A stretch of 64,000 bases of DNA, taken from assembly GCF_014145455.1 (NCBI RefSeq), contig NZ_JACIVB010000057.1, positions 1-64,000 of the forward strand, written 5' to 3'. Both the position numbers and the translations under genes were made by a program. The notes beneath the pieces were generated by a model. It was not told the DNA's origin. It searched no databases and saw only the letters and a list, made by a program, of their open reading frames with translations. Positions 35,416-46,039 of the stretch are shown here, piece after piece. Numbering within the stretch: the stretch's first letter is position 1; the number at the start of each line of letters is the position of its first letter. This stretch comes from Limosilactobacillus rudii (GTDB taxonomy: Bacteria > Bacillota > Bacilli > Lactobacillales > Lactobacillaceae).

Positions 35416-36091
35416 AGCATCCTTGCCAAAAAACACTTAGCAGTGTACATAGTGCTAAGGCAGGAATAAATGGTAATTTTTTCTTATGTGTATATAGAAA
35501 GAATAAAAGCATGATTATTGAACTTATTTGGATAATTAGAAGTGTTTGCTGCCAGCCCCAAATAATGCAAATAAAAAATAGATACTCAATGTCACCATTA
35601 CCAAGCATTTTAGTTAAGGCAGAGAATAGTAATAAAGAGGTTGCGATAATGCAAGCAGCTATAAAATTGTGAAAATAATTCTGAGGAATCGACAAAAAAG
35701 CTATGGGGAGAATACCTAATAGTGCAAAAGAATAAATGACATTAGCAAAATAATCAGTTGATGATAAAAAGAGAAGACTAATAATAAAGAGAGAAATTAT
35801 CAGATCATGTAAAAAATTATAATTAATTAAAATAACAAAAGCTGTTCCAGAGATAAATTCAATCATTGGCATATATGCGGTAATTTTATGATTACAAAAA
35901 GAACAGCGACCTTGGAGAAAAACAAAACTAATAATAGGGATGAGTTGCCACCAGGGTAAAATAAGAGAACAGTTATCACAATGGGACCTATAAGGTGTAA
36001 TTAGTGAATGCTGGACTACTAAACGTTGACTACAAGAAACGATAAACGAACCTAAGCAGGCGCCAAATATAAATGGAATAAAAAGCAACAT
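35414..36091 (-). CDS. comC: Prepilin peptidase (A24 family)
   Basis: A 225-residue polytopic aspartic protease that processes and N-methylates type IV prepilin-like proteins. Two CxxC pairs (C38/C41 and C63/C66) form the N-terminal zinc-like module. The catalytic aspartates are in SSTDYFAN (TM region) and the GNGDIEY motif (GxGD). In lactobacilli this peptidase serves the com pseudopilus for DNA uptake. The minus-strand ATG follows GGAGGTATTATC. It is a single gene, isolated from other com genes in this window. The comC symbol is by function in Firmicutes. Confidence 0.85.
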   Translation of the reverse strand: MLLFIPFIFGACLGSFIVSCSQRLVVQHSLITPYRSHCDNCSLILPWWQLIPIISFVFLQGRCSFCNHKITAYMPMIEFISGTAFVILINYNFLHDLIISLFIISLLFLSSTDYFANVIYSFALLGILPIAFLSIPQNYFHNFIAACIIATSLLLFSALTKMLGNGDIEYLFFICIIWGWQQTLLIIQISSIIMLLFFLYTHKKKLPFIPALALCTLLSVFWQGC

Positions 36092-36173
36092 GATAATACC
36101 TCCTAATTATATAAATACGTATTTTTTTTGAAAATACACTTAATGAATTTAAAAAGAAATCATTTTGGAGTCG

Positions 36174-36202
36174 TTGACATTCACGTGAGAGCGTGATAGT
36201 CT
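36174..36202 (+). promoter_or_regulatory. Promoter of rpsL-rpsG
   Basis: TTGACA (36174-36179), a 17-base spacer and an extended -10 TGATAGTCT (TAGTCT 36197-36202). Confidence 0.75.
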
Positions 36203-36204
36203 AT

Positions 36205-36352
36205 TTAAGGTGCTTTTTTAGCAACGGAGTGTCTGTCGTTGGGCAGATGCATCAACGAAGGCACATAATTAAATATTACATCCGGTGATTTTTTTATAAT
36301 CAAAAAAGAACCGCCTGGATGTGTGGACTTAAAATAAGGAAGGGGAAAAATT
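36205..36352 (+). promoter_or_regulatory. Structured rpsL leader
   Basis: About 140 bases of leader with no ORF. ACATCC (36273-36278) pairs with GGATGT (36317-36322), enclosing TTTTTTT against AAAAAA. Upstream, TCGTTG (36237-36242) can pair with CAACGA (36253-36258). Autoregulation of ribosomal operons through such leaders is common; no named family is assigned. Confidence 0.5.
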
Positions 36353-36772
36353 ATGCCAACCATTAACCAATTGGTACGTAAAGGCCGTAAGAGCCACAAG
36401 GGTAAGTCAAAGTCACCGGCCCTTGGATATGTTTACAACACTTTCAAGAAAGAAGAAATTAAGACGCCATCACCACAAAAGCGTGGGGTTGCTACTCGTG
36501 TGGGTACTATGACTCCTAAGAAGCCTAACTCAGCTTTGCGTAAGTACGCCCGTGTACGTCTTTCAAACTTAATCGAAGTTACTGCTTACATTCCTGGTAT
36601 TGGTCACAACCTTCAAGAACACTCAGTTGTTTTGATTCGTGGTGGTCGTGTTAAGGATTTACCTGGGGTTCGTTACCACATCATCCGTGGTACTCTAGAT
36701 ACTGCTGGTGTTGAAGGCCGTATGCAATCACGTTCTAAGTACGGTGCTAAGAAGCCTAAGGATAAGAAGTAA
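36353..36772 (+). CDS. rpsL: Ribosomal protein S12
   Basis: A 139-residue S12. The motif [17 protein letters not shown] (Lys at the streptomycin-critical position) and [14 protein letters not shown] are intact, giving the streptomycin-sensitive type by recall. The basic N-terminus contacts 16S rRNA. rpsG follows 19 bases later. Confidence 0.98.
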   Translation: MPTINQLVRKGRKSHKGKSKSPALGYVYNTFKKEEIKTPSPQKRGVATRVGTMTPKKPNSALRKYARVRLSNLIEVTAYIPGIGHNLQEHSVVLIRGGRVKDLPGVRYHIIRGTLDTAGVEGRMQSRSKYGAKKPKDKK

Positions 36773-36791
36773 TTTAAGGAGGAGTTAAGTA

Positions 36792-37262
36792 ATGCCACGT
36801 AAAGGACATGTACAAAAGCGTGAAATTTTACCAGATCCAATGTACAACTCAAAGTTGGTTACTAGCTTAATCGACCACTTGATGATTGATGGTAAGCGCG
36901 GAACTGCTACTAAGATTTTATACGCAGCTTTTGATGAAATTAAGAATGAAACTGGTAATGATCCAGTAGAAGTATTCCAACAAGCAATGGAAAACGTTAT
37001 GCCTGTCTTAGAAGTTAAGGCACGTCGTGTTGGTGGTTCTAACTACCAAGTTCCAATTGAAGTTCGTCCAGACCGTCGTACTACATTAGGTCTTCGTTGG
37101 ATTGTTCAATACGCACGTTTGCGTGGAGAACACACAATGGTTGAACGGCTTGCACGTGAAATCATTGATGCTTCAAACAACACTGGGGCTTCAGTTAAGA
37201 AGCGTGAAGATACGCACCGTATGGCCGAAGCCAACCGTGCATTCGCGCACTACCGCTGGTAA
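36792..37262 (+). CDS. rpsG: Ribosomal protein S7
   Basis: A 156-residue S7, usual length, with the primary rRNA-binding N-terminus ([20 protein letters not shown]) and the conserved C-terminus [16 protein letters not shown]7 nucleates the small-subunit head. AAGGAGG precedes the ATG. A terminator separates it from fusA. Confidence 0.98.
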   Translation: MPRKGHVQKREILPDPMYNSKLVTSLIDHLMIDGKRGTATKILYAAFDEIKNETGNDPVEVFQQAMENVMPVLEVKARRVGGSNYQVPIEVRPDRRTTLGLRWIVQYARLRGEHTMVERLAREIIDASNNTGASVKKREDTHRMAEANRAFAHYRW

Positions 37263-37305
37263 TAATCACTGTCAATTGATACTGGTTATTTAACTAGTTT
37301 CAGTG

Positions 37306-37346
37306 AAGGGGTGACGTAATTTATATTTAGACGTCACCCCTTTTTG
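37306..37346 (+). terminator. Terminator between rpsG and fusA
   Basis: AAGGGGTGACGT (37306-37317) pairs perfectly with ACGTCACCCCTT (37331-37342), then TTTT. fusA begins 55 bases later, so it needs read-through or a weak local promoter. Confidence 0.85.
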
Positions 37347-37400
37347 AAAATAATGCTAAAATAAACATAACCATATTTTGGAAGGAGATACTCTTTTAAG

Positions 37401-39488
37401 ATGGCTAATAAACGTGAATACCCACTTGCTAAAACTCGTAACATCGGTATCATGGCTCACATTGATGCTGGTAAGACGACTGCAACTGAGCGGATTCTTT
37501 ACTACACTGGTAAGATTCACAAGATTGGTGAAACCCATGATGGTGCTTCACAAATGGACTGGATGGATGAAGAAAAGGAACGTGGTATCACTATCACTTC
37601 TGCAGCCACTACAGCTGTTTGGAAGGATAATCGGATCAACATTATTGATACACCAGGACACGTGGACTTTACTGTCGAAGTTGAACGTGCATTACGTGTG
37701 CTTGATGGTGCCGTAACTGTGCTTGATGCTCAAGCTGGTGTTGAACCTCAAACTGAAACTGTTTGGCGTCAAGCTGACCAATTTAATGTTCCACGAATTG
37801 TTTTTGCTAACAAGATGGATAAGATTGGTGCAAACTTTGATTACTCAGTTCAGACTATTAAAGATCGTTTGAATGTAACACCACTTCCTATTCAAATGCC
37901 AATTGGTGCTGAAGATGACTTCATTGGTTTAATTGACTTGGTTAAGATGGTTGCTTATGTTTACGATGAAGATAAGTTAGGTACTAATTGGGACACTGTT
38001 GACATTCCTGATGATATGAAGGAAGAAGCTCAAAAGCGTCATGATGAAATGATTGAAACGTTAGCAGATATTGATGATAGCATCATGGAAAAATACCTTG
38101 AAGGTGAAGAAATTTCTGTTGACGAAATTAAAGCTGCTATTCGTAAGGGTACCCTAGAAGAACAAATCTTCCCTGTATTAGCTGGTTCAGCTTACAAGGA
38201 TAAGGGTATCCAAATGATGCTTGATGCTGTTATTGATTACCTTCCATCACCACTTGATGTTAAGCCTTTTGTTGCGCATGATGCAGATGGCAACGAAATT
38301 GAATTGACTGCTGGTGATGACAAGCCATTTGCTGCTTTGGCATTTAAGATTGCTACTGACCCATTCGTTGGTCGTTTAACTTTCTTACGTGTTTACACTG
38401 GTTCACTTCAATCAGGTTCATACGTTCTTAACGCAACTAAGGACAAGCGTGAACGTATTGGTCGTTTGCTTCAAATGCACTCAAACCAACAACAAGAAAT
38501 TCCAGAAGTATTCTCCGGTGATATTGCTGCTGCTATTGGTTTGAAGAACACTACTACTGGTGATTCATTAACTGATCCTGATCACCCACTTCAACTTGAA
38601 TCAATGGACTTCCCAGAACCAGTTATTCAAGTTTCTGTTGAACCTAAGTCTAAGGCTGACCAAGATAAGATGGACAAGGGACTTCAAAAGCTTGCTGAAG
38701 AAGACCCAACATTCAAGGCAGAAACTAACCCTGAAACTGGTGAAACATTAATTGCCGGAATGGGTGAACTTCACTTGGATATCATTGTTGAACGTCTTCG
38801 TCGGGAATTCCATGCCGAAGTTACTGTTGGTAAGCCACAAGTTTCATACCGTGAAGCATTTACTAAGACTGCAAGTGCTCAAGGTAAGTTCGTTCGTCAA
38901 TCTGGTGGTAAGGGTCAATACGGTGATGTATGGATCGAATTTACGCCGCTTAAAGAAGGGGAAGGATTCGAATTTGAAGATGCCATCGTTGGTGGTGTTG
39001 TTCCTCGTGAATTCATTCCTGCTGTTGAACAAGGTTTGAAAGAAGCTATGCAAAATGGTGTTCTTGCCGGATACCCACTTGTTGATATGCATGCTAAGCT
39101 TTATGATGGTAGTTACCACGAAGTCGATTCTAGTGAAGCTGCCTTCAAAGTTGCTGCGTCATTAGCCCTTAAGAACGCTGCTAAGAAGGCTGATCCTGTT
39201 ATCCTTGAACCTATTATGAAGGTTGACATTGTTGTTCCACAAGACAACATGGGTGATGTTATGGGTCAAGTAACTGCTCGTCGTGGTACCATTGATGGTA
39301 TGGAAGAACGTGGAAATGCTCAACTTATCCACTCATTTGTTCCACTATCAGAAATGTTTGGTTATGCTACTGCATTACGTTCTGCAACGCAGGGTCGTGG
39401 TACCTTCACTATGACTTTTGATCACTACTCAGCTGTTCCTAAGTCAGTTCAAGAAGATATTATCAAGAAAAATGGTGGCAATAATTAA
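37401..39488 (+). CDS. fusA: Elongation factor G
   Basis: A 695-residue translational GTPase that drives translocation and ribosome recycling. G1 AHIDAGKTT, switch [16 protein letters not shown] (G3) and NKMDK (G4) are all present, followed by domains II-V. Strong codon bias indicates very high expression. The start ATG has GGAGATAC upstream. No tuf gene follows, unlike the classic str operon. Confidence 0.98.
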   Translation: MANKREYPLAKTRNIGIMAHIDAGKTTATERILYYTGKIHKIGETHDGASQMDWMDEEKERGITITSAATTAVWKDNRINIIDTPGHVDFTVEVERALRVLDGAVTVLDAQAGVEPQTETVWRQADQFNVPRIVFANKMDKIGANFDYSVQTIKDRLNVTPLPIQMPIGAEDDFIGLIDLVKMVAYVYDEDKLGTNWDTVDIPDDMKEEAQKRHDEMIETLADIDDSIMEKYLEGEEISVDEIKAAIRKGTLEEQIFPVLAGSAYKDKGIQMMLDAVIDYLPSPLDVKPFVAHDADGNEIELTAGDDKPFAALAFKIATDPFVGRLTFLRVYTGSLQSGSYVLNATKDKRERIGRLLQMHSNQQQEIPEVFSGDIAAAIGLKNTTTGDSLTDPDHPLQLESMDFPEPVIQVSVEPKSKADQDKMDKGLQKLAEEDPTFKAETNPETGETLIAGMGELHLDIIVERLRREFHAEVTVGKPQVSYREAFTKTASAQGKFVRQSGGKGQYGDVWIEFTPLKEGEGFEFEDAIVGGVVPREFIPAVEQGLKEAMQNGVLAGYPLVDMHAKLYDGSYHEVDSSEAAFKVAASLALKNAAKKADPVILEPIMKVDIVVPQDNMGDVMGQVTARRGTIDGMEERGNAQLIHSFVPLSEMFGYATALRSATQGRGTFTMTFDHYSAVPKSVQEDIIKKNGGNN

Positions 39489-39516
39489 TTATTGATACCA
39501 AGATCTCAAATCCATC

Positions 39517-39554
39517 AAAAAGGATTGTGGCTTAATAGCTACAGTCCTTTTTTT
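39517..39554 (+). terminator. Terminator after fusA
   Basis: AAAAGGATTGTGGC pairs with GCTACAGTCCTTTT (wobbles), followed by a run of T. Confidence 0.8.
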
Positions 39555-39918
39555 CGTAAAAGGCTGTTTAATGAAGAGTCTAAAGAAGATGAGAAACGTA
39601 ATAGGATTTATTTGTGACTTCTCACGATCATAAAATCTTTGGTGTTCAGATTGACTCTGTAGCTTTTATGATTTGTTTTTTATATCGGTATACGGCGTCT
39701 TTCTACGATTAATTAAGAGTTACCAATTTATAAAAGTAGAGTTACATTAGTAGGAATTTTAGCAAATGTAGTTTAATTGATATGAAATGACGGAAAATAG
39801 ACTATAGCTAGAGATAGAATCTATCTATTTTGTAGTGAAAATATGGTAAATATATTCTCAATAACTAAGATGAAAGTTTACAAAAATATTTCAATCGAAA
39901 TTATTTTAATAATTCCCT
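39555..39918. other. Gene-free gap with several inverted repeats
   Basis: No credible coding ORF is visible here. ATCATAAAA (39627-39635) pairs with TTTTATGAT (39664-39672), followed by TTGTTTTTT, a second terminator-like hairpin. AAAATAGA (39794-39801) can pair with TCTATTTT (39824-39831), and an inner AGATAG/CTATCT repeat lies at 39812-39826. The remainder is AT-rich with no recognised feature. Confidence 0.5.
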
Positions 39919-39947
39919 TGAACTATAACCGTTTCTTTAGTATTATG
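39919..39947 (+). promoter_or_regulatory. Promoter of the S10 ribosomal operon
   Basis: TTGAAC (39919-39924), a 17-base spacer and TATTAT (39942-39947). The whole rpsJ-to-rplQ run has no clear later promoter. Confidence 0.7.
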
Positions 39948-39954
39948 GATAGGT

Positions 39955-40098
39955 GCTTGAGCTTTGGCGGTATTATTTGCCTTACCCCTTAAGTATTCAA
40001 GCTGCGAAGCGTTGATGCGGAAGGTTGCGACACACCCGGCCGCTTTGCCACAGGATGTGGCGGTAATTTCCGCGGAGCTAGTCAAATTTTAAATCTGA
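39955..40098 (+). promoter_or_regulatory. Structured leader of the S10 operon
   Basis: GCTTGA (39957-39962) pairs with TCAAGC (39998-40003), enclosing GGC/GCC. A second domain contains GCCAC with GTGGC (around 40048-40064) and CCGC with GCGG. This GC-rich block stands out from the AT-rich surroundings. It is in the position of the S10-operon autoregulatory leader, where L4 acts in some bacteria. No family assignment is made. Confidence 0.55.
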
Positions 40099-40114
40099 CG
40101 AAGGAGGGAACATA

Positions 40115-40423
40115 ATGGCAAAACAAAAGATTCGTATTCGGTTAAAGGCTTATGAACACCGTATTTTAGATCAATCTGCTGACAAGATTGTTGAAACTGC
40201 TAAGCGTACAGGTGCTCAAATTTCAGGTCCTATCCCGTTACCAACTGAACGGACTATTTACACTGTTATCCGTTCACCACACAAATTTAAGAAGTCACGG
40301 GAGCAATTCGAAATGCGCACACACAAGCGTTTGATCGATATTGTTGATCCAACACCAAAGACTGTTGATTCATTAATGAAACTTGATTTACCAAGTGGTG
40401 TTGATATCGAAATTAAGCTTTAA
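40115..40423 (+). CDS. rpsJ: Ribosomal protein S10
   Basis: A 102-residue S10, full length, with the conserved loop around [19 protein letters not shown]. It also acts in antitermination with NusB. AAGGAGGGA precedes the ATG. It opens the ribosomal superoperon. Confidence 0.98.
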
Positions 40424-40472
40424 TAACGATTAATATAGAATATACATAAAACATAAAATTGGAGGTGTACTC

Positions 40473-41132
40473 ATGACCAAAGGAATCTTAGGTAAAAAGG
40501 TTGGAATGACTCAAGTTTTCACTGACAATGGTGAATTAGTTCCAGTTACTGTTATTGATGTAACACCAAACGTTGTTATGCAAATTAAGACTGTTGAAAA
40601 TGATGGTTACAATGCTGTGCAACTTGGTTTCGATGACAAGCGGGAAGTCTTGAGCAACAAGCCTGAACAAGGTCATGCAGCAAAAGCAAACACGACCCCT
40701 AAGCGCTTCATCGGTGAAATCCGCGACGCTGAATTAGGGGACGTTAAAGTTGGAGACGAAATCAAGGCTGATGTCTTCTCAGAAGGAGAAACTGTCGACG
40801 TTACGGGTACTACCAAGGGTCATGGTTACCAAGGTAACATCCACAAGGATAACCAATCCCGTGGACCTATGGCGCACGGTTCTCGTTACCACCGTCGTCC
40901 AGGTTCATTAGGTGCAATTATTAACCGGGTATTCAAGGGTATGAAGCTTCCCGGTCGTATGGGTGGTAAGACGGTTACTATGCAACACCTACAAGTTGTT
41001 AAGGTTGACCTTGACAACAACGTTTTACTCATTAAGGGTAATGTTCCAGGTGCTAACAAGTCTTACGTAACTATTAAGAACTCTGTTAAGGCAAACACAA
41101 AGAAGAGCCTTAGCAAGCAACACAACAAATAA
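40473..41132 (+). CDS. rplC: Ribosomal protein L3
   Basis: A 219-residue L3 with [14 protein letters not shown] at the start and the central loop [21 protein letters not shown] that reaches towards the peptidyl transferase centre. GGAGGTG sits before the ATG. L3 starts large-subunit assembly. Confidence 0.98.
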   Translation: MTKGILGKKVGMTQVFTDNGELVPVTVIDVTPNVVMQIKTVENDGYNAVQLGFDDKREVLSNKPEQGHAAKANTTPKRFIGEIRDAELGDVKVGDEIKADVFSEGETVDVTGTTKGHGYQGNIHKDNQSRGPMAHGSRYHRRPGSLGAIINRVFKGMKLPGRMGGKTVTMQHLQVVKVDLDNNVLLIKGNVPGANKSYVTIKNSVKANTKKSLSKQHNK

Positions 41133-41154
41133 TAAGAAAGGAGGAAGTTAAATA

Positions 41155-41778
41155 ATGACTAGCGTTAATTTGTACAAACAAGATGGTAGCCAAAATGGTA
41201 CTGTTGATTTAAACGAAGCAGTATTCGGTATTGAACCAAACGAAAATGCTGTCTTTGATGCAATTTTGCGTCAACGTGCTTCTTTGCGTCAAGGTACTCA
41301 TGCCGTTAAGAACCGTTCTGCTGTTAGCGGTGGTGGAAAGAAGCCATGGCGTCAAAAGGGTACTGGTCGTGCTCGTCAAGGTTCCATTCGTTCACCACAA
41401 TTCCGTGGTGGTGGTATTGTTTTTGGACCTACTCCACGTTCCTACAAGTACAGCCTTCCACGTAAGGTTCGTCAACTTGCCATCAAGTCAGCTCTTTCTC
41501 AAAAGGTTCTTGATAACAGTTTTGTAGTAGTTGATGCATTAAACTTTGATGCACCAAAGACAAAGGAATTTGCTGATGTATTGAGTAACTTAAAAGTTGC
41601 TGAAAAGACATTAGTTGTTGTTACTGAAGACGACAAGAATGCAGCTTTATCAGCACGCAACTTAGCTAATACTACAGTTGTTACTCCTGCAGGTGTTAAT
41701 ATCTTAAACGTTGTAGACAACCAAAAGATCATCATCACTAAGTCAGCTCTTTCTCAAGTAGAGGAGGTGCTCGCATAA
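41155..41778 (+). CDS. rplD: Ribosomal protein L4
   Basis: A 207-residue L4. The extended tunnel loop with [19 protein letters not shown] is intact, with no insertion of the macrolide-resistance type. Its stop overlaps the rplW ATG by one base (TAATG). L4 is the leader-binding autoregulator in gamma-proteobacteria; whether it does so here is unknown. Confidence 0.98.
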   Translation: MTSVNLYKQDGSQNGTVDLNEAVFGIEPNENAVFDAILRQRASLRQGTHAVKNRSAVSGGGKKPWRQKGTGRARQGSIRSPQFRGGGIVFGPTPRSYKYSLPRKVRQLAIKSALSQKVLDNSFVVVDALNFDAPKTKEFADVLSNLKVAEKTLVVVTEDDKNAALSARNLANTTVVTPAGVNILNVVDNQKIIITKSALSQVEEVLA

Positions 41779-42074
41779 TGGAAGCACGTGACATTATTTT
41801 ACGTCCAGTAGTTACCGAAGCTTCAATGGCCGGTATGGACGATAAGCGTTACACGTTTGATGTTGATTTACGAGCAACCAAGACACAAGTTAAAAATGCA
41901 GTTGAAGAAATCTTCGACGTTAAGGTTGTAAAGGTAAACATCATGAACGTAAAGGGTAAGCAAAAGCGTCAAGGTCGCTACGTTGGTTATACTAAACGTC
42001 GTCGTAAGGCTATTGTTACCTTATCTGCTGACTCAAATGAAATTAAGCTGTTCAACGATAACAGCGAAAACTAA
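41778..42074 (+). CDS. rplW: Ribosomal protein L23
   Basis: A 98-residue L23 that sits at the exit tunnel and docks trigger factor and SRP. It starts [16 protein letters not shown] and is of usual length. The one-base overlap with rplD and GAGGAGGTGC inside the rplD end indicate coupling. Confidence 0.98.
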   Translation: MEARDIILRPVVTEASMAGMDDKRYTFDVDLRATKTQVKNAVEEIFDVKVVKVNIMNVKGKQKRQGRYVGYTKRRRKAIVTLSADSNEIKLFNDNSEN

Positions 42075-42099
42075 TCATTAAAAAAAGGAGGAAAAAACA

Positions 42100-42945
42100 G
42101 TGGGAATTCGTAAATACAAAGCAACCACTAACGGACGCCGTAATATGAACGGTTATGACTTCGCAGAAATTACGAAGACTGCGCCTGAAAAGTCATTATT
42201 AGCTCCGTTAAAGCACACCGCTGGTCGTAACAGTTATGGTCATATTACTGTTCGTCACCGTGGTGGTGGTACTAAGCGTCAATACCGTATCATTGACTTT
42301 AAGCGGATTAAAGACGACGTTCCAGCAACTGTAAAAGCAATTGAATACGATCCAAACCGTACTGCAAATATTGCTTTGCTAGTTTATGCTGATGGTACTA
42401 AGTCATACATCATCGCTCCTAAGGGATTAAAAGTTGGTATGACAGTTCAATCTGGTCCAGATGCTGATATTAAAGTTGGTAATGCTCTTCCATTAAAGAA
42501 CATTCCAGTTGGTACTGTTATTCACAATATTGAATTGAAGCCAGGTAAGGGTGGTCAACTTGCTCGTTCTGCTGGTGCTTCAGCTCAACTACTTGGTAAA
42601 GAAGAAAAGTACGTATTAGTTCGTCTTTCTTCCGGTGAAGTTCGTATGGTGCTTGCAACTTGCCGTGCTACTATCGGTACTGTTGGTAATGACGAACACG
42701 CTTTAATTATCAAAGGTAAGGCTGGTCGTACACGTTACGCTGGTCAACGTCCTCATGTTCGTGGTTCTGTTATGAACCCTAACGATCACCCACATGGTGG
42801 TGGTGAAGGTAAGCAACCTGTTGGTTTACCATCTCCTCTTTCTCCATGGGGTAAGAAGACTGTTGGTAAGAAGACCCGTTCACACAAGGCTCGTTCAAAC
42901 AAGTTCATTGTTCGTGGTCGGAAGCGTGGTCCACATACTCGTTAA
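42100..42945 (+). CDS. rplB: Ribosomal protein L2
   Basis: A 281-residue L2 (GTG start) with HPHGGGEG (the His near the peptidyl transferase centre), and a basic C-terminus ending [29 protein letters not shown] precedes the start. It is of usual length. Confidence 0.98.
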   Translation: MGIRKYKATTNGRRNMNGYDFAEITKTAPEKSLLAPLKHTAGRNSYGHITVRHRGGGTKRQYRIIDFKRIKDDVPATVKAIEYDPNRTANIALLVYADGTKSYIIAPKGLKVGMTVQSGPDADIKVGNALPLKNIPVGTVIHNIELKPGKGGQLARSAGASAQLLGKEEKYVLVRLSSGEVRMVLATCRATIGTVGNDEHALIIKGKAGRTRYAGQRPHVRGSVMNPNDHPHGGGEGKQPVGLPSPLSPWGKKTVGKKTRSHKARSNKFIVRGRKRGPHTR

Positions 42946-42985
42946 TATTTTATACGTTCTTAATACCCGAGAGGAGGTACACTAA

Positions 42986-43264
42986 ATGGGTCGTAGTTTG
43001 AAGAAAGGACCTTTCGCTGATGCTTCATTACTGAAGAAGGTTAAGGAGCAAGAAGGTTCCGAAAAGAAGACTGTCATCAAGACTTGGTCACGTCGTTCTA
43101 CCATTTTTCCAAGCTTTATTGGTTACACATTTGCAGTATACGATGGTCGGAAGCATGTCCCAGTCTACGTACAAGAAGATATGGTTGGTCATAAGTTAGG
43201 TGAATTCGTTCCTACTCGGACTTTCCATGGTCACGCTGCAGATGACAAGAAGACAGGTAAGTAA
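42986..43264 (+). CDS. rpsS: Ribosomal protein S19
   Basis: A 92-residue S19: [18 protein letters not shown] at the N-terminus and the conserved [22 protein letters not shown]. It forms the small-subunit head with S13. GAGGAGGTAC precedes the ATG. Confidence 0.98.
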   Translation: MGRSLKKGPFADASLLKKVKEQEGSEKKTVIKTWSRRSTIFPSFIGYTFAVYDGRKHVPVYVQEDMVGHKLGEFVPTRTFHGHAADDKKTGK

Positions 43265-43281
43265 GGAGGGTGAAATAAAAC

Positions 43282-43629
43282 ATGGCTGAAAACATCACGT
43301 CCGCTAAGGCTACCGCTAAGATGGTACGGGTTTCTGCTCGTAAGGTTCGTCTTGTATTAGACGCTATTCGTGGTAAGAGTGTTGCCGAAGCATTTGCTAT
43401 CTTGAAGTTCACCCCTCGTGGTGCCGCTTCAGATGTTGAAAAAGTATTAAAATCTGCTGTTGCAAACGCTGAAAACAATTTCGACTTAGATCGTGCTTCA
43501 TTGGTTGTAAGTGAAGCCTTTGCTAATGAAGGACCAACCCTTAAGCGGTTCCGTCCACGTGCAAAAGGTTCTGCTTCTCCAATTAATAAGCGGACTAGTC
43601 ATATTACAGTGGTTGTTACAGAACGATAG
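43282..43629 (+). CDS. rplV: Ribosomal protein L22
   Basis: A 115-residue L22 with the tunnel-lining beta-hairpin region [20 protein letters not shown]. No insertion typical of macrolide resistance is seen. GGAGGGTGAAATAAAAC precedes the ATG. Confidence 0.98.
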
Positions 43630-43641
43630 GAGGAATGAATA

Positions 43642-44307
43642 GTGGGTCAAAAGATCAATCCTAATGGTTTTCGTGTTGGGGTCATTCGTGATTGGACTGC
43701 AAAGTGGTACGCTGACAAGGACTTTGCTGATTACCTTAACGAAGACCTTCGGATCCGTAAGTATATTGAAAAGCGACTTGCTGATGCCTCTGTATCAACC
43801 GTTGAAATTGAACGTGCCGCTAACCGCGTAAACGTATCAATTCATACTGCCAAGCCAGGAATGGTAATTGGTAAAGGTGGTTCAGAAGTTGAAGCACTTC
43901 GTAAAGAACTTAATAAATTAACTGGCAAGCGTGTTCACATTAACATCGTTGAAATTAAGAAGCCAGATTTAGATGCTCACCTTGTTGGTGAAAGTATTGC
44001 ACGTCAATTGGAAGCTCGTATTGCCTTCCGTCGTGCTATGCGTGGAGCTATGCAACGTGCTATGCGTGCCGGTGCTAAGGGTATCAAGACTCAAGTTGCT
44101 GGTCGTTTAAATGGTGCAGATATGTCACGGGTTGAATCATACTCTGATGGAACTGTTCCATTGCATACACTCCGTGCTGATATTGATTATTCTTGGGATG
44201 AAGCTAACACTACATATGGTGTTCTAGGTGTTAAGACTTGGATTTACCGTGGTGAAGTCCTTCCTACTAAGAAGAACTCAAACGATGATGAACAAGGAGG
44301 GAAGTAA
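43642..44307 (+). CDS. rpsC: Ribosomal protein S3
   Basis: A 221-residue S3 with a KH domain [18 protein letters not shown] and the helicase-site arginines around [18 protein letters not shown]. It is GTG-started (GTGGGTCAAAAG) after AGGAGG. rplP follows three bases later. Confidence 0.98.
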   Translation: MGQKINPNGFRVGVIRDWTAKWYADKDFADYLNEDLRIRKYIEKRLADASVSTVEIERAANRVNVSIHTAKPGMVIGKGGSEVEALRKELNKLTGKRVHINIVEIKKPDLDAHLVGESIARQLEARIAFRRAMRGAMQRAMRAGAKGIKTQVAGRLNGADMSRVESYSDGTVPLHTLRADIDYSWDEANTTYGVLGVKTWIYRGEVLPTKKNSNDDEQGGK

Positions 44308-44310
44308 CAC

Positions 44311-44745
44311 ATGTTAGTACCAAAACGTGTAAAGCACCGTAAGGTTCAGCGTGGTCACATGCGCGGTGAAGCCAAGGGTGGTAAAACAGTTAATTTTGGT
44401 GAATTTGGTTTACAAGCTCTTGATTCACATTGGATTAGCAACCGTCAAATTGAAGCTGCTCGTATCGCTATGACGCGTTACATGAAGCGTGGTGGGAAAG
44501 TTTGGATTAAGATCTTCCCACAACTCTCATACACTAGTAAAGGTGTTGGGGTCCGGATGGGTAACGGTAAAGGTGCTCCTGAAGGATGGGTTGCTCCAGT
44601 TAAGCGTGGCAAGGTAATGTTTGAAGTGGGGGGCGTTTCTGAAGAAGTCGCTCGTGAAGCTTTACGTCTTGCCGGTCACAAGTTGCCAGTTCGCACTAAG
44701 ATCGTACAACGTGAGGAAGTAGGTGGACAATCTAATGAAAAGTAA
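44311..44745 (+). CDS. rplP: Ribosomal protein L16
   Basis: A 144-residue L16 beginning [19 protein letters not shown], with [20 protein letters not shown] near the tRNA-contacting loop. Its last codons overlap rpmC by 11 bases. Confidence 0.98.
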   Translation: MLVPKRVKHRKVQRGHMRGEAKGGKTVNFGEFGLQALDSHWISNRQIEAARIAMTRYMKRGGKVWIKIFPQLSYTSKGVGVRMGNGKGAPEGWVAPVKRGKVMFEVGGVSEEVAREALRLAGHKLPVRTKIVQREEVGGQSNEK

Positions 44746-44941
44746 AGATTACGTACAAGAACTGAATGGATTAACCACTGATAAGCTACTTGACCGTGAA
44801 AAGGAACTGAAGGAACAATTGTTTAACTTACGTTTCCAATTAGCAACCGGCCAGTTGGAAAATACTGCAAGTCTTAAGCAAGTACGCAAGGACATTGCAC
44901 GGGTTAAGACAGTTCTTCGTCAACAACAATTAAATAAATAA
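44735..44941 (+). CDS. rpmC: Ribosomal protein L29
   Basis: A 68-residue, two-helix L29. The frame opens at GTG 44723 within rplP, but ATG 44735 fits the family start ([10 protein letters not shown]) and has AGGTGG eight bases upstream. The [15 protein letters not shown] signature is present. It overlaps the end of rplP, which suggests coupling. Confidence 0.97.
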   Translation: MKSKDYVQELNGLTTDKLLDREKELKEQLFNLRFQLATGQLENTASLKQVRKDIARVKTVLRQQQLNK

Positions 44942-44965
44942 GAATACGAAAAGGAGGATTAGCGC

Positions 44966-45232
44966 ATGAGTGAAGAACGTAATGCACGTAAGGTTTACCA
45001 AGGCCGCGTTGTTTCTGACAAAATGGATAAAACAATCACTGTTGTAATTGATACTTACAAGAGTGCACCTATCTATGGTAAGCGTGTTAAGTACTCAAAG
45101 AAGTATTACGCACACGATGAAAACAACGAAGCTAAGACCGGCGACACTGTACAAATTATGGAAACTCGGCCATTATCAGCTAAGAAGCGTTTCCGTCTTG
45201 TAAAGATTGTCGAAAAAGCTGCTACCCTTTAA
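44966..45232 (+). CDS. rpsQ: Ribosomal protein S17
   Basis: An 88-residue OB-fold S17: [17 protein letters not shown] and the closing [34 protein letters not shown] precedes the ATG. Confidence 0.98.
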   Translation: MSEERNARKVYQGRVVSDKMDKTITVVIDTYKSAPIYGKRVKYSKKYYAHDENNEAKTGDTVQIMETRPLSAKKRFRLVKIVEKAATL

Positions 45233-45299
45233 TTAGCAGTTAACTCTAAAAATATTCGTATTCTAATTCTTATTTGTAGATGGAAGGAGGACATTAACC

Positions 45300-45668
45300 G
45301 TGATTCAACAAGAAAGTCGGTTGAAGGTCGCTGATAACTCCGGTGCACGTGAAATCTTAGTTATCAAGATTTTAGGTGGTTCCCGAGTTAAGACAGGTAA
45401 TATTGGTGACATCATTGTTGCTACTGTAAAACAGGCAACACCAGGTGGCGTTGTCAAAAAAGGTGACGTTGTTAAGGCCGTAGTTGTACGGACTAAGCAT
45501 GGTATTCACCGTAAGGATGGTTCATACATTAAGTTTGATGAAAACGCCGCTGTTTTAATTAACAACGACAAGAGCCCTAAGGGTACCCGTATTTTTGGCC
45601 CAATCGCTCGTGAGCTTCGTGGAGACGACTTCATGAAGATCGTTTCATTAGCTCCAGAAGTTCTGTAA
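45300..45668 (+). CDS. rplN: Ribosomal protein L14
   Basis: A 122-residue L14 starting with GTG behind [35 protein letters not shown] and the [13 protein letters not shown] signature are present. It binds 23S rRNA at the 16S interface. A 67-base gap before it is the longest in this stretch of the operon. Confidence 0.98.
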   Translation: MIQQESRLKVADNSGAREILVIKILGGSRVKTGNIGDIIVATVKQATPGGVVKKGDVVKAVVVRTKHGIHRKDGSYIKFDENAAVLINNDKSPKGTRIFGPIARELRGDDFMKIVSLAPEVL

Positions 45669-45702
45669 GATTTAACCGAAAATAAGGAGGTGCACAATCA
45701 AC

Positions 45703-46011
45703 ATGTTTATTAAAACTGGGGACAAAGTTCGCATTATCGCCGGTAAAGATAAAGGTAAGGAAGGTACAGTAAAAACTGTTCTTGCTGCTAAGAATCGTGT
45801 TATCGTTGAAGGCGTAAATATGGTTAAGAAACACCAAAAGCCAAGCAACTCAAATCCTAACGGTGGCGTTATTGACACTGAAGCAGCTATTGATGCTTCA
45901 AATGTAATGCTGATTGATCCTTCAACTAATGAACCAACTCGTGTAGGTTACAAGTTCGTTGATGGTAAGAAGGTTCGTGTTGCTAAGAAGTCAGGTAAAA
46001 CACTTGATTAA
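45703..46011 (+). CDS. rplX: Ribosomal protein L24
   Basis: A 102-residue KOW-domain L24: [20 protein letters not shown] is the KOW motif. It is an assembly initiator of the large subunit. AAGGAGGTGCACAATCAAC precedes the ATG. Confidence 0.98.
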   Translation: MFIKTGDKVRIIAGKDKGKEGTVKTVLAAKNRVIVEGVNMVKKHQKPSNSNPNGGVIDTEAAIDASNVMLIDPSTNEPTRVGYKFVDGKKVRVAKKSGKTLD

Positions 46012-46039
46012 ATTTTAAGGAAAGGAGGAATAATTTCTA

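Noticed and set aside
37346-37400. A dedicated promoter for fusA after the rpsG terminator
   Set aside because: TTGAAA and TAAAAT are present but only seven bases apart, so they do not form a promoter.
39571-39633. A 20-codon frame starting ATG in the fusA-rpsJ gap
   Set aside because: No Shine-Dalgarno sequence, and it runs into the second hairpin; judged chance.
42794-42985. Open frames overlapping rplB, rplD, rpsG, fusA and rpoB in other frames
   Set aside because: They are shadows of highly biased codons in ribosomal and polymerase genes; no independent start signals.
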